Positions 1-10,426 of a stretch of 64,000 nt of DNA are shown piece after piece. The first letter of the stretch is position 1; the number at the start of each line of letters is the position of its first letter. The position numbers and the translations under genes are program-made. The stretch is from Viridothelium virens. Taxonomy: Eukaryota; Ascomycota; Dothideomycetes; Trypetheliales; Trypetheliaceae. The notes under the pieces are model-generated. The model worked only from the letters and a program-made list of their open reading frames with translations, was not told where the DNA came from and made no database searches. Location of the stretch: assembly GCA_010094025.1 (NCBI GenBank), contig ML991796.1, positions 186,001 to 250,000 of the forward strand, read 5' to 3'.

Positions 1-799
1 TTAAGCTCACATTTTGATGAATCCTTCTTGGGCCGAGGTGGACCAAGCGCACCCTGACGAAGTACCGTCACGGCTGGCCGTCGTGTCATCTTTCACAGCT
101 TGATACATCTTTTGCTGGCAACTATAATCTGATTCTAATCACGAGTTTCACCTAGAGGCCACACATAGATGACACGGTGCCGAACGAAAGCGAAACCGTT
201 GCGAAGTTCGAAATGATGAAAATGGTGGTTTGCATGACAAGGCTGAGTCGGTCCAGCTATCTCTCTTTGGGGTTTTAAGTGACGATGGTGTCTAACTAGA
301 CGACCAATGACAATGCCACTCTGGCCACCCTTAATATATTGATCAACTGCAAGTCAATGCGCAATTGACGGCCTTGGATATTTTAGCGGCATCCAGAGCA
401 CTATAGATTTTACGATGTATTTCGTCTGGCATCTTTCAAATCTCTTATCAGCAAGTCCTGCTCATTTAGAAAATCATTACCCAAGAGGCTTTGTGTCAAC
501 CCCACCTGTTCTGTCTGCACCCGTGCTTACTCAGGCATCTGTGTTTTACTTCTCTACGTCATCTGTTCCCAAATCTCACTACAACCACAGACCAGCGTCT
601 GCCTCCACCCTGCGCAAAGCTTACAAAACCATCCAAGTCAGCCGTCTCGTTACCGTAGCCTCTTCGGCTCTTTGCGGTATGAGTACGGACGTACGATCGG
701 CTTCAAGTGACTGGGCTGAGCCCTTCTTTGGATCTTAGGAACTGTTGTGCCTCTTGATCATCCTTCAGGAATCATTGCTTTTCATTCGTTCGTTCGCTC
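1..799. other. Intergenic, left edge
   Basis: I see no supportable gene here. A 107-codon open frame at 415-738 (+) has no recognisable domain and reads like chance translation. The last part is presumably the promoter and leader of the downstream glycosidase gene. Confidence 0.6.
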
Positions 800-2245
800 A
801 TGCGTATCCATTCCCCATGGAAGGGAAAGACAGAGAATTCGGTCGCCGACGGAGGCAACCCACCAGATATGATGAAGGAAAAGGAACAGGTAGCCATCAC
901 GGTCCTCACGGACCCATATCCAGAGCTACCATTCATAAAGAGGCATTTCTGCAAGCTTTTACCACCCAAGTCATCTCCGGTAGGTGACAGAGATGCTGGC
1001 ACCTCGTTAGTGACTCGATATCGCTTTTCGTTTCTCCCTCGCGGTCGTCTCGTCTTAACTACTATTTCAATTATGTTCGCTGTAATCTCAGTAGCAATCC
1101 TTGTACCGGTGTTTCTTAAGCATGTCCATGCTGGGAACACCAGCACCTCCAACTCGCTTGGCTCGCCAAGTGATTTCATTCCAGAAGCTCCCATCAAGCG
1201 TAGCAATCTACATGGTGTAAATTTTCCCGACCCCTTTTTCTACCAGTCTTCAGGAAAGTGGTACGCCCTCGCCTCCAATAATGCAGCGGGAATCTTGAAC
1301 GCATCAACCAGCAGCTTTCCCAAGGACTACGGCAAATCGAACATCCAGATCGCCACATCCACCGATCTTCTCAATTGGGATCTCTCCCCGCAGTCGAGCA
1401 CCCAAGTCCTCGCCAACCCCGGTAACTGGAGCCTTCCCGGCACCCACACCGTCAACAACGTCCCACCCGTCCCCAAGGCCTCCGTCTGGGCCCCCGACCT
1501 CTACCAGCAAACCTCTGAAAATAAGGACCTCCTCCTCTACTACAGCGCCGCCTCCTCCACAAACCCAAGCCGGCACTGCATCGGCGTCGCCTCCGCCCCC
1601 GTCTCCGCCTCCCCCTCCGGCCCCTTCCAACCCACCTCACCCACGCCCCTAATCTGCCCGCTCCCCCAAGGCGGCGCCATCGACCCCTCCAGCTTCACCG
1701 ACGCCGACCCGTCACACACGCTGTACCTCGTCTACAAGATCGACGGCAACGCCCTCGGCCACGGCGGCGAATGCAGCAACACCGTTGCGCCGCAGCAGTC
1801 CACGCCGCTGATGCTGCAGCGTCTTGCGCCTGACGGGCTGGGCGTCGCGGAGGGGGCCGCGCCTACGCAGCTGCTGGATCGTGGGCCGGGGGATGGGCCG
1901 CTGGTGGAGGCGCCGGTGCTGGTGAGGAGTGATGGCGGGGTGTACTTTTTGTTTTTCTCGAGTGGGTGTACGAGGGCGGATGATTATAAGATTGAGTATG
2001 CGACGGCGGACGCGGTGGCGGGACCGTATGTTAGGGCGGGGACGCCGTTGGTGCAGACGGGGGATTTTGGTGGGTTGGTGGCGCCGGGGTCGGTGACCGT
2101 GGTGAAGGGCGGTGGAGCGCAGGGGTGGGTGATGGGGTTTGCGGCGAGGGTGCAGAGTGCGCAGGGGGGTGTGCGGGAGTTGTTTGTTACGGGGTTGGAG
2201 ATGGATGGGAAGAGCGCGAAGGTGGTGGAGCTGGGGGGGTCGTAG
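800..2245 (+). CDS. Membrane-anchored glycoside hydrolase family 43 protein
   Basis: A single-exon 481-aa protein that probably cleaves arabinose- or xylose-containing glycans outside the cell. A roughly 84-residue basic, cytosolic-type N-terminus is followed by one hydrophobic segment (about residues 85-106), which suggests a type II membrane anchor. The rest looks like a five-bladed GH43 propeller: NFPDPFFY with the likely base Asp144, SVWAPDL around 229-235, IDPSSF with Asp295 in the pKa-modulating position, and LVEAPVL with the likely acid Glu370. All three catalytic carboxylates are therefore present. Being membrane-bound rather than secreted is unusual for the family. Codon use changes sharply within the gene: third positions are mostly C up to about 1800 and mostly G after it. 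Substrate specificity cannot be read from the sequence. Confidence 0.85.
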   Translation: MRIHSPWKGKTENSVADGGNPPDMMKEKEQVAITVLTDPYPELPFIKRHFCKLLPPKSSPVGDRDAGTSLVTRYRFSFLPRGRLVLTTISIMFAVISVAILVPVFLKHVHAGNTSTSNSLGSPSDFIPEAPIKRSNLHGVNFPDPFFYQSSGKWYALASNNAAGILNASTSSFPKDYGKSNIQIATSTDLLNWDLSPQSSTQVLANPGNWSLPGTHTVNNVPPVPKASVWAPDLYQQTSENKDLLLYYSAASSTNPSRHCIGVASAPVSASPSGPFQPTSPTPLICPLPQGGAIDPSSFTDADPSHTLYLVYKIDGNALGHGGECSNTVAPQQSTPLMLQRLAPDGLGVAEGAAPTQLLDRGPGDGPLVEAPVLVRSDGGVYFLFFSSGCTRADDYKIEYATADAVAGPYVRAGTPLVQTGDFGGLVAPGSVTVVKGGGAQGWVMGFAARVQSAQGGVRELFVTGLEMDGKSAKVVELGGS

Positions 2246-2691
2246 GCGGAAAAGAGGAGAAAGAAATCGTAGGAGGTGTAAGAGGCACGCCGATGACGGA
2301 AAAAAGCCGGAATACCACTGGGGAAGCCCTCAACCGCAGGACATTACAACGTTTGCAAATCTTCGGGAGCAAGCATAGACCAGGATCCGAAGGTTTGCAG
2401 ACATTGTTGTATGGCGTGATCATTTGCAGGAAGGGGTTGGACGATCGTGGATATGGTTGTTGGAATACCTCTCTATGAAAATTAAGAGAGTTAAATATGA
2501 AACCTCAATTCTGGCTTGCAATGTGGCAGGCAAACAATCGCACACTTTGAGCATGAAATGCTTGGACAGAATAGTCAGATGATATCTTGTTGAGCAATTT
2601 CATGAATTCGTAAGGTATCACGACTACCGCTTAGCTAGGCTCGTATTAAGTGTATCTACCAGCCTAAGAATCATAGAAAGCCTCGTCAAGC
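2246..2691. other. Intergenic between GH43 gene and small protein gene
   Basis: The first bases continue the G-rich stretch of the preceding gene. Open frames here are continuations of its other frames. I see no gene; it probably holds two convergent 3' ends. Confidence 0.6.
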
Positions 2692-3065
2692 CTAGTTTGA
2701 GAACTTGTCCGGAACGTCCTTGCCAGTGCTCTTCTCAAACTGACCCCGTGCAGCATCGGTCTGTCTTGTATATTAGAACCATTCTCTAAACAATGAAGCC
2801 GCGGAGTAAAATCGGAACCAGACTTACAATCTTCTCGTTGGTGCTCCTGTACTTCGCAGAATCCACGCCAAATTTGTTTTCAACGCTGTCAAGACCTGTA
2901 CGCATGTTCGTCAGTACATGCACGAAAGTAAGAGAGGACTGTTTTTGGGAAGAGGCCATTACCTTTGTCGGCATAATCCTCTTTCTGTCCATCTGGAGCA
3001 GCCCCAGAAGAGGATCCCCCAGTGGCACCTTTCGCCTTGTTAGCGAGGTCTTTGATCTTGTCCAT
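2692..3065 (-). CDS. Conserved 79-aa fungal small protein of unknown function
   Basis: No single open frame shows this gene; it appears only after splicing. Exons are 3065-2963, 2895-2828 and 2760-2692, with GT-AG introns of 67 nt each, and the phases match exactly to give 79 codons and a stop. The product begins MDKIKDLANKAKG, has a central YADKGLDSVENKFG and ends with FEKSTGKDVPDKFSN. This arrangement (Gly/Ser-rich linker, DKGLD, TNEKITD, FEKxTGKxVPxK) recalls a widespread family of tiny uncharacterised fungal proteins; that is from memory of the family, not a search. It is charged, lacks a signal peptide or membrane segment, and is probably soluble and partly helical. No function is known to me. 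Confidence 0.75.
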
Positions 3066-3156
3066 GGTGAGTTTGTATATAGATGAAGTCGGAAAAGTGT
3101 AAGATGAGGAAATGTTATTCGATGAATTGATTTTTGGAAGCTGAGAAACTGCCTGA

Positions 3157-4326
3157 TCAATAGACCATGCACAATGCGGGGTGCAATGTCTGAGGCTTTA
3201 TACCCTGGTTAGGGAAGCATGGGAAGCCAAAACAAGGACGGAGGAATGCCAAGACTTGTTGCGTCATTGGTCCGGATGCCGCCGCTGAGGAGATCGGCGC
3301 TACCTCAGTGGTCCAGTCATGCAACACTACCAGGTACTGTACTGGAGATTCGGGAATCTCACCTAAGTGTCTGGAGAGGTTTTTGGTGCTAAACGTGCCA
3401 AGCTGGAGCTCGCGTTTCGATGGAGATGATGGGCCTGGGAAATTTGATTCGTTCCGCCTCTTTTTTACACCATTCTCTAAGGTTGTTGCACTCTCGGGCT
3501 CCTCTCCCTTCCTCTTCTCGCCACGGCGTCTCGACTCCTTTTTGTGATATAGATGATTGTTTTCAACGTCACAAGGTAGTATTTTAGGAACTTCGTGTGG
3601 TCTACCGAACATTGACATGACCAAAGCGCGCAGAAAATCTGCATTAAAAGCTTCGATCTCGTTCGTCGGCTTCATCCAACTCTTTTCGCCGTGCCAAACG
3701 TACTGATCCAGAAGGAGTCGTCTCACAGGGGAACCCTGACGTGTATTTTCCCAGATGGTATTGACAGCAGGCGGTCCGGGGAACCAGCGATTGCCATCTT
3801 CATCGAACACTTTGGTACGCTCCATGATGGCATTTACCACGGTATTCAGAAAGTGTACGTCTTGCAGCTTCTCTGCCAGTATAATTGCACGAGCCAACAA
3901 AAGCGTTTCGCCTTGACTCTTAAGGTATTCTCTCGACGCATCGTTGTCGGATGAAATACTCCAGATCTTCTTCTTGTCGCTATACAGCCAAAGCACGTAT
4001 AGCTCAAGTGCGTCGTAGTCATCTCCTGGCATCTCGATAACTCGAGTCTGACCCCTCTTTTGCTTTTCCTTGAGGGCAGTCTGGAAGAATGGGCAGCTTG
4101 ATGCAAGGAGTTCTTCGTGAACATGGACCTCCTTGGCAGCAGGACCGACGACGACTTTCACGATATTGCCTAAAACCCTTTGAATGATTAGTCCGATATA
4201 TCCTAAAGCCATGAGAATCCATGAGTGTTTAATAGTCCGGCATACATAGGCGCACAGGTAATCCTTCCTCGGGTTTTGTCTGCTAACATTTTGAGTATTG
4301 GTAGATGAGACAGAAGACATCTTCAT
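3157..4326 (-). CDS. BTB/POZ domain protein 1
   Basis: A protein of up to 389 aa with an N-terminal BTB fold. Diagnostic pieces are VKVVVGPAAKEVHVHEELL, then SSCPFFQTAL, and a late ALELYVLWLYSDKK strand-helix. BTB domains mediate dimerisation and often recruit Cullin-3 ligases. The 3' half has a charged, Lys/Arg-rich low-complexity stretch that could be nuclear-targeting. Residues just before the BTB domain are hydrophobic and atypical. They may be an unspliced 78-nt intron (4255-4178, weak donor GTGCGC, branch-like CTAAT), whose removal keeps the frame. It is the first of three consecutive minus-strand BTB genes, so local duplication is likely. It lacks the exact C-x-Y-H-x-H motif of its neighbours. 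Confidence 0.75.
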   Translation of the reverse strand: MKMSSVSSTNTQNVSRQNPRKDYLCAYVCRTIKHSWILMALGYIGLIIQRVLGNIVKVVVGPAAKEVHVHEELLASSCPFFQTALKEKQKRGQTRVIEMPGDDYDALELYVLWLYSDKKKIWSISSDNDASREYLKSQGETLLLARAIILAEKLQDVHFLNTVVNAIMERTKVFDEDGNRWFPGPPAVNTIWENTRQGSPVRRLLLDQYVWHGEKSWMKPTNEIEAFNADFLRALVMSMFGRPHEVPKILPCDVENNHLYHKKESRRRGEKRKGEEPESATTLENGVKKRRNESNFPGPSSPSKRELQLGTFSTKNLSRHLGEIPESPVQYLVVLHDWTTEVAPISSAAASGPMTQQVLAFLRPCFGFPCFPNQGIKPQTLHPALCMVY

Positions 4327-5345
4327 GGATGTCTACTACCAGAAGAACTGAACTTAGCCGAGAATATGACTCATGCTTCGCAGTAAAAAGTATATTTGCT
4401 GTGTGATAGAGTCTGGAAGCGGAACATACGCCTCACGGTGAACACACTCGGTCTGAGTGTCGTAGCACGAAAATTGGCCCACCAACACGAATTGCCTACT
4501 GGAGATTTCCTAGCTTGTAGGAGCGGAAATAGGATCTACAAGTAGCTGCTCTTGCAATTCACCTCTCGATCCGTCAATGAAAATGAGTATTTCTAAATTC
4601 TCACCCGAGACTCCCTCGATTGTGTAGGCAGAAATACGAAGCAAATTTCCCTTACATGTGACCGTTGACATATATTTAGATGTTCTTATAGTTCTGATCT
4701 TCAGCAGAGGGGCGAATGGTGTATTGCTTAAGTGCGCCATTGCTGTGAAACAAATCTGTGATTGGGGTTCTGACTCAACTTACAAAAAATGCCCTTCGCC
4801 CTTTGGGTGTTTAGGGGGTGTTTCTGTAGCATCCCTATGCTTCAGTTTTGCCTTTCATTTAGTCCAGTCTTCTACTACTATTTTCTTCAATACGCTTTGC
4901 TCGCAGAGCTTTTTTTCTTTTCCCTACCTCTATTAGCCTTGATTCAATTAAACGTTCGCTAGGACTAGAAAGAGAAAGGGCGAAGCTCGATGGTCATAGT
5001 GGAAATCGAGGTTGTGCCCTTCCTGCTTCTTACATCGATAAATGAATGGAGTACACGTGCATCGTAAGGAGCGGAAATAAGTTGCTACTCTTATACCTTA
5101 CCCTTCTTTCTTGCTCCCTATTCTGAACTTTGAGTGGGCTCTGAAAGAGACATGCATGTTCTATTTTAATAGATGCCTATCTTATTAGGTAGGTAGAGAT
5201 AATCAATGGCAAACAAGTGACCTATCATGCTTGCACTCCTTCTCCTTCTCGCGTGGTTTGATCAGAGATCTCAAGGTTCTCATCCTTCACAAGGACTCTC
5301 CAATCGAGAACTTCAACCTAGCGAAGATGCAACTTGAATGCGTAC
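4327..5345. other. Intergenic between BTB genes 1 and 2
   Basis: About 1 kb with no supportable gene. Short open frames at 4510-4936 have no domain character. There are pyrimidine-rich runs around 4800-4940 and A/T-rich patches near 5160-5200. Confidence 0.6.
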
Positions 5346-6118
5346 TTAATCCGCCTGCTCCTCTATGCGCTTGTTGCATGGCTGATCTTTTGCGTGATGA
5401 TGGTACTTGCACGTATTGCCATCGCTGTCTAGGGCCTTCCGACCTGGATGAATCCGAGTCTGGTACATCTCGCGGAGTAAGTCCACTAGAAATTCTTTGC
5501 AGTGTATATCGTAGTCCCAGCTCACACGTCCACGATAAGCATACTGTTCGAGGATCAGACGCCGGATGGGAGCATTGCACGTGGTATTTGCCCAAATGAA
5601 GTCGACCTGCCGTTTTCCAAACAAGTATACTTTCTTGTTTTCGTCTTTGACCTTGAAACACTCCAAAATCGCATCAATAATACAATCTTTGAACAGATGA
5701 TCCAAGAACTTGTCTCCGAGGCAGTAGGCTTTGGCGAGGAGATTTCTTTCATCGGCCATCCGAAGAAGCTCACTGAGAGGCCTCGCGTCATGTGTTCGCG
5801 ACGCACTCCATACCTTGCCGCTGTAGAGCCACTGGGTGTAAATCTGAAATGCTTCGGGATCATCACAATAGAGCGAGATCGTCCGGGTCCCCGCTTCCTT
5901 CCAGTCTTTGCCCAAGGCCGCGTCGAAATAGGGTGAACAAGAACGTAGTAGATCCTCATGGACGTAGAACTCCTTTCTCTTCTCGGCCTTCCCCACTAGA
6001 ATGGTGATAATACCACCACAGATCCTATAACTTGTAGTCAGCATAACCCATGTAAGGAAAGACGTTGGATTTACTTAGGAGCAAGATCAGTTGGCCCACG
6101 GACGTTTCGAGTCTTCAT
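5346..6118 (-). CDS. BTB/POZ domain protein 2
   Basis: A 240-aa BTB protein. I place the start at 6118 with a 44-nt first exon (6118-6075), a 50-nt GT-AG intron, and exon 2 at 6024-5346; phases agree. The start is inferred, since the alternative ATG at 6044 lies inside the proposed intron. The BTB core reads IITILVGKAEKRKEFYVHED, then SCSPYFDAAL and IYTQWLYSGKVW. After the domain comes a helical region with LLAKAYCLGDKF, and the protein ends with a compact CKYHHHAKDQPC motif shared in pattern with the BTB proteins at 7010 and 31549. The C-x-Y-H-x-H-x(4-5)-C pattern could bind zinc (inference). The role is unknown; protein-protein scaffolding or ubiquitin-ligase adaptation is the family default. 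Confidence 0.8.
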
Positions 6119-6287
6119 ACTTGCTTTTGTGGTTTTCTACCTGTGAGTATTTGGTCAAGTCTGGAGATAAGCCGCTGAATGCAAGGAGAAAAGGAAGACA
6201 CGAGGATCGCAGCTTAAGTAGTTCAAGAGAATTCGATGATTTTTGCCATGTCATACGCTGTGTGTGAGTGTGAGTGTGTGTGTGAGT

Positions 6288-6321
<34 letters not shown>

Positions 6322-7009
6322 GAAGGACATGCCGTGACCTGAGAACCCCTTCTGGCAAAATTTGGGCATGTAGATAAACGATACAATTGACGAGAGAAAA
6401 ACAAATTGGCACAAAGCAAGCAATACTCATGTTGCCTGGTGAAAACGAGAAGAGTTCTATCGCTGCTGAGGTAAATAATCTGTAGCTACGAAGACAAGGC
6501 AGATCAGACTGGTTCCAATGTGAAATAATTTTGGACGAGTGGTAAGATTGAAGAATACCTTGTAGAGGTTTTCTCGGGTCTTCGGTCTCGAACTCCAAAC
6601 TGGAATGATAGATCCACTGATAAGCCGCTGACAGAGTATTAACGTCAGAGATTGATTGAATAGCAAGTCTAAGGACACCTATTGGGAGGATGAGAAGAGT
6701 TGAAAGCGGCGATTGGGACTTGACACTAATCAAAGTGGTATGTGAAAGTTCTTACATTTTGGTATACTGCGAGTATCAGGGGGAAAATAAAGGAATCATA
6801 GACGATATCTGAATTGAACATTAGGTGGAAGTTGATAGAAGAGATATCTAGCAATTAGATTCCTACTCCGCGAAACTCAGGAGGCCCCAAGCAAGATCTG
6901 AAATATGGTCTGAATGCCACAAAGCCACACATTCACTTTGATCGGAAACAGTTGAACACAAGTCAGTGCCCAATCTTACTGAAAAGCATGCCAGATAGCT
7001 ATCACCTTG
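6119..7009. other. Intergenic between BTB genes 2 and 3
   Basis: No gene recognised. It contains a GT/GA microsatellite upstream of BTB gene 2, listed separately. Antisense open frames through the repeat are artefacts of low complexity. Confidence 0.6.
6259..6319. repeat. (TG)n/(GA)n compound microsatellite
   Basis: A run of TG/TGAG dinucleotides passes into an almost pure GA tract of about 30 nt. It lies about 140 bp upstream of the BTB gene 2 start. Length polymorphism between strains is likely. The purine tract on the + strand could alter the promoter, but nothing here proves that. Confidence 0.95.
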
Positions 7010-7985
7010 TCATTCCGTACGCATGCGTTTGAGGGTTCGGTCTCCAGGCCCAGGGCCACTTTGTAGCTGGTCTACATCTGCTCCTTCCTGCTTGTAGCAT
7101 GCCTTAGTGCCATGCTCATGGTATGCACAGGTACTCTCTTGGCGGAAAGGAGCGCGCTCGAAGATGGGGTTGCTCCGGTACTGTAAGAGGCCCGCGACGA
7201 AGTCTTGCAAGAACTCGAGACAGTCTGATTGCTTCACCTGGGTCGCATCGGGAGCGTGGAGCCAGACATAGTAGTCGACCACCAATCTGCGCATGGATGA
7301 GCCCTTGGGAGTGTTCTCCCAGAGGAACTTAGTGATTGGTAGATGCGGCAACCACATATCTTTTTCGAGCGATCTGAGAGCGATGAAGGAGTCAACCAGA
7401 CTATCTTTGAATGAGACGTCTTGCAGCTTCTCTCCCAGGCAGTAGGCTTTGATAATCAAGTCCATCTCGTCTATGAAGTCCCATCCATTCCTGTTGCTAC
7501 TCAGAGGTGTGGAGCAATGAATTCTGTCTGTGTAGAGCCATTGTACATAAAGCTTGAATACTTCTGGATCATCATCGGGGAGAGTAACGCGTCTCTCACG
7601 CGCTTCAGCCCAGGGCTTGCTAAGGGCTGCCTCGAAAAAGCGTGACTTTGAGCGAAGGGCGTTTTCGTGAATGACGAACCTTTGAGCCTCGGGGCCCACC
7701 AAGACAGTGATCGGGTCAGAATCGAAGTACCTTGTAAAGTTTAGCATACATAACGCAGGGGCCAGGACACGGTTGATCTGACTTGAATGCTGCGGATTGT
7801 AGGTTTCGATTCCTTATCGGGGCCGTAGTATGTTCGTTGTTCGTCGCATTTCCAAAGGGCTTAGGGGCTCTAATTATGGGTCCTGCAGGATTGTTGGTGG
7901 AAGTAGGTTGAGGTATCTGGTAGATCTGTTGAGGGGCCGTGGAACCTGGTACCCAGTGATAGTATGAGATAGAGTGCGAAGACAT
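7010..7985 (-). CDS. BTB/POZ domain protein 3
   Basis: A 307-aa protein in two exons, 7985-7783 and 7730-7010, joined by a 52-nt GT-AG intron with a TGCTAAAC branch-like site. Splicing joins a roughly 67-residue Pro/Asn/Thr-rich, probably disordered N-terminal region to the BTB fold. The core contains PITVLVGPEAQRFVIHENAL, then SRFFEAALSKPW and LYVQWLYTDRI. A helical region follows with IIKAYCLGEKLQD. Near the C-terminus is CAYHEHGTKAC, the same C-x-Y-H-x-H-x(4-5)-C pattern as BTB protein 2. The tail is charged. It is close enough in design to its neighbour to be a diverged tandem duplicate. No enzymatic domain is visible. Confidence 0.82.
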
Positions 7986-8714
7986 CGTGAGCTCGCCAAG
8001 AGTTGTGCAAAACTTACGCAGCTTGGTTTGCAGGCTCCACTTCACATGCAGGACTCGCAATAGATAAGTGAGCTCAAGCTCTGTGACGTGCGCATGAGCG
8101 CAAAGGCGTCGAGGAAGTGATTGCCCAGGGATTGTACTCACCTGCATTCTTAAAGTCCTTTCCGTTTCGAGCTTATTAATTCTGGCCAAAGTTTTGACCG
8201 GAAGCCATCAAGCCCTATGGTTCGAACGGTTAGTGATCAGCCCAACAAAGCAGAATTCAAGCTTAAATCCTTACTGGTACTGAAGATGTGCAATAGCCGC
8301 CCCTCGGAGCATCGTCCGGACTCCGTAACTAAGGAGCGCGTGCTCAGGAAGTAGTAGTGGGGCCTCCCCTCAATTTGCTCCCTGGACACAGATTCTGCTC
8401 TCTTCAAATCACCCAAATATAGAAAGAATCTCGGTGGCCGCTAACCCGAATGTAATAGTCATGTTGATAAAGACATGATAGGCTGCCAACATCAAATCAT
8501 TACTAAAATCAAGCCTCCACCCCAACCAGCTTCTACTTCATTTATAGTAGTAAAAAAGAGCCGAGATTATCTCACCCCAATAACTGCATGGATATCTTCT
8601 CAAGCTTCTAATCCTTCGCATAGCTGTTTCACATCAGGCAGCTTAGCCGAGATATGAGGGTCATTGTAGCTCCAAGGCACCCAGACTACAGTGACGGCGC
8701 CAAAGCCTACTCTT
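7986..8714. other. Intergenic upstream of BTB gene 3
   Basis: No gene recognised. The BTB 3 frame stays open upstream to about 8189 but carries no conserved sequence there. A further 5' exon cannot be ruled out. Confidence 0.5.
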
Positions 8715-10209
8715 TCATTCCTTCCTTCTCAACTCTTGCTCAAGGTAATGTCTCAGTAGATCATCAGTGGTCTCGGTATTTTGAGTCCACCAGTGCCCCA
8801 GAAACCTAGGCAATTCGAATAGGACCTCAATCAGAATGAGGCCTATAATCAGCCACTCGAGGAATTCACCATGTTTTTCATTCAACGTCTCACGTAGTAC
8901 AGACGTGATTTCTTGCGCATAGTCCATCCTCTCGTTGAGCACTCTGATACGCTGGCCGACATCCAAAGACCTGCCAACCATGTCGTAGTATCCTTCGAGA
9001 CCTAATTCATGTCGGCTGTCCCAAAAGAGATCTGGCAAGGAGTCGGTGAGCTCTGAATACAGGTTTAGTTGCGCCCGAAGACTCAACAGTTCACCCGTCT
9101 TTTGTAGCATGAATTGCCTTGAAAACCGCTTTGGTCGCCGAAACCGAGTCATGGTTGCTAGTAGGTCCGGGATCTGGCGAGTGGATTCCACAAAGCTATC
9201 TAGACGACTTTCGAGCACAGCGAGCTTTGTGGAACGAGCGAAGCCCGACGAAAATGCGATTTTTGCAAGTACTGTATCGATATTTGGCCGTTGACCCTCT
9301 GTTGCATCCTCGAATCCTCCAGCAACATTCCCTGGGACGGGAGACTCGGAGCTATCTGTAACTCCATCGACCTTGGTTCCTAGGATAATGGTGTCGCCCA
9401 CGATACGGCTTTGTCTTTGAAATGGATCCTCGATGAAATCCAAGTCTTCTGTTTCTATAGTAGACCGGTGAGGACCCTTCGCTGCCGGTTCAATGAGTTC
9501 TAGTAAATATTGGGCCGTTTTGACTGGTGCATTCCAAGTCACCACTGTCCCAGACGGGAAAATGAAGACATCGCCGAGCGTCTCATTCTGGTCTGGCTTC
9601 TGCTGAGTGGCATAGGTAAAAATTCCCTCTCCCAAAGTTTGTATGTGCACTACTTGTGGAAACAAACTTGTTTCAAAGGGATCGATCTTGAAATGTCCTC
9701 GTCGAAGATTATCTGAGACCTTAAAAATGTCGTATTGCTCGGCTGCACTGTACGCGGTAACTGACTGTGTAGGACAATATAGTTAGCATAGAAGTTTAGA
9801 TTGAAGGCTAATTGAGACGGACCTTGGTCTCTACATCAGGATTAACAAAGCGCAGCCCTTTGCTCCCAATAATAAGTTGATCCCTTGACCTTTGTGCTTC
9901 TACAGCCACTCTGCGCAAAGACGTCTTCCCACCGCCAGACCGGATCTTCTTCGACGTTTTAGGCGCATCTCCCCCTTCCTCTGACGTAGATGCTGATTGT
10001 TTTTTCGGAGATTTTTGCGACTCACTGAGTGTAGACTGCCATTTCCGAGATTGTGAAACTGTCAAGAGTAGGAACCGGCGGCCTCGTAGAGCACAGACTG
10101 AGGGATTCGCGAGGTGTGACGTATGCTGATATCGCGAACTCCATGCTAATCGTAAGAAGGCTTTCAGGTGTACGGTTCCATGAGACTTTATTCCGTTGAG
10201 CATTTGCAT
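8715..10209 (-). CDS. RMND1/DUF155-family mitochondrial inner-membrane protein
   Basis: About 478 aa from exons 10209-9823 and 9764-8715, with a 58-nt intron; phases agree. The first ~65 residues are rich in Arg, Ser and hydrophobics with few acids, as expected of a mitochondrial presequence. The mature part carries DUF155 landmarks: AYSAAEQYDIFKVSDNL, then VFIFPSGTVVTWN, a KLAVLESRLDSF helix, LNLYSELTDSLPDLFWDS, IRVLNERMDYAQEI, and a C-terminal LEWLIIGLILIEVLFELP membrane segment. Human RMND1 and the yeast relatives support mitochondrial translation and anchor ribosomes at the inner membrane; the same role is inferred. The start is uncertain, since ATGs at 10209 and 10203 are both possible. 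It diverges from VPS41, with about 217 bp between the starts. Confidence 0.8.
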
Positions 10210-10426
10210 ACGCTTCAACGACCAGTGGAATAAAACTTAGAGCATCGTAGAATTTCTTGGTCGAGGAAGACGAAGAAGCGCATTTACGGAGTAAACCTTC
10301 ACAACCCCTTGCGTTTGACGGGCAGTGACGTCGGCAAACGCCGATGCTAACCCCAGTCGACATCTGCAACAAGCACCGCAACTCCTTCGAGGATCAGCTC
10401 TACTTACCGCAGCTCATGCGCTCAGC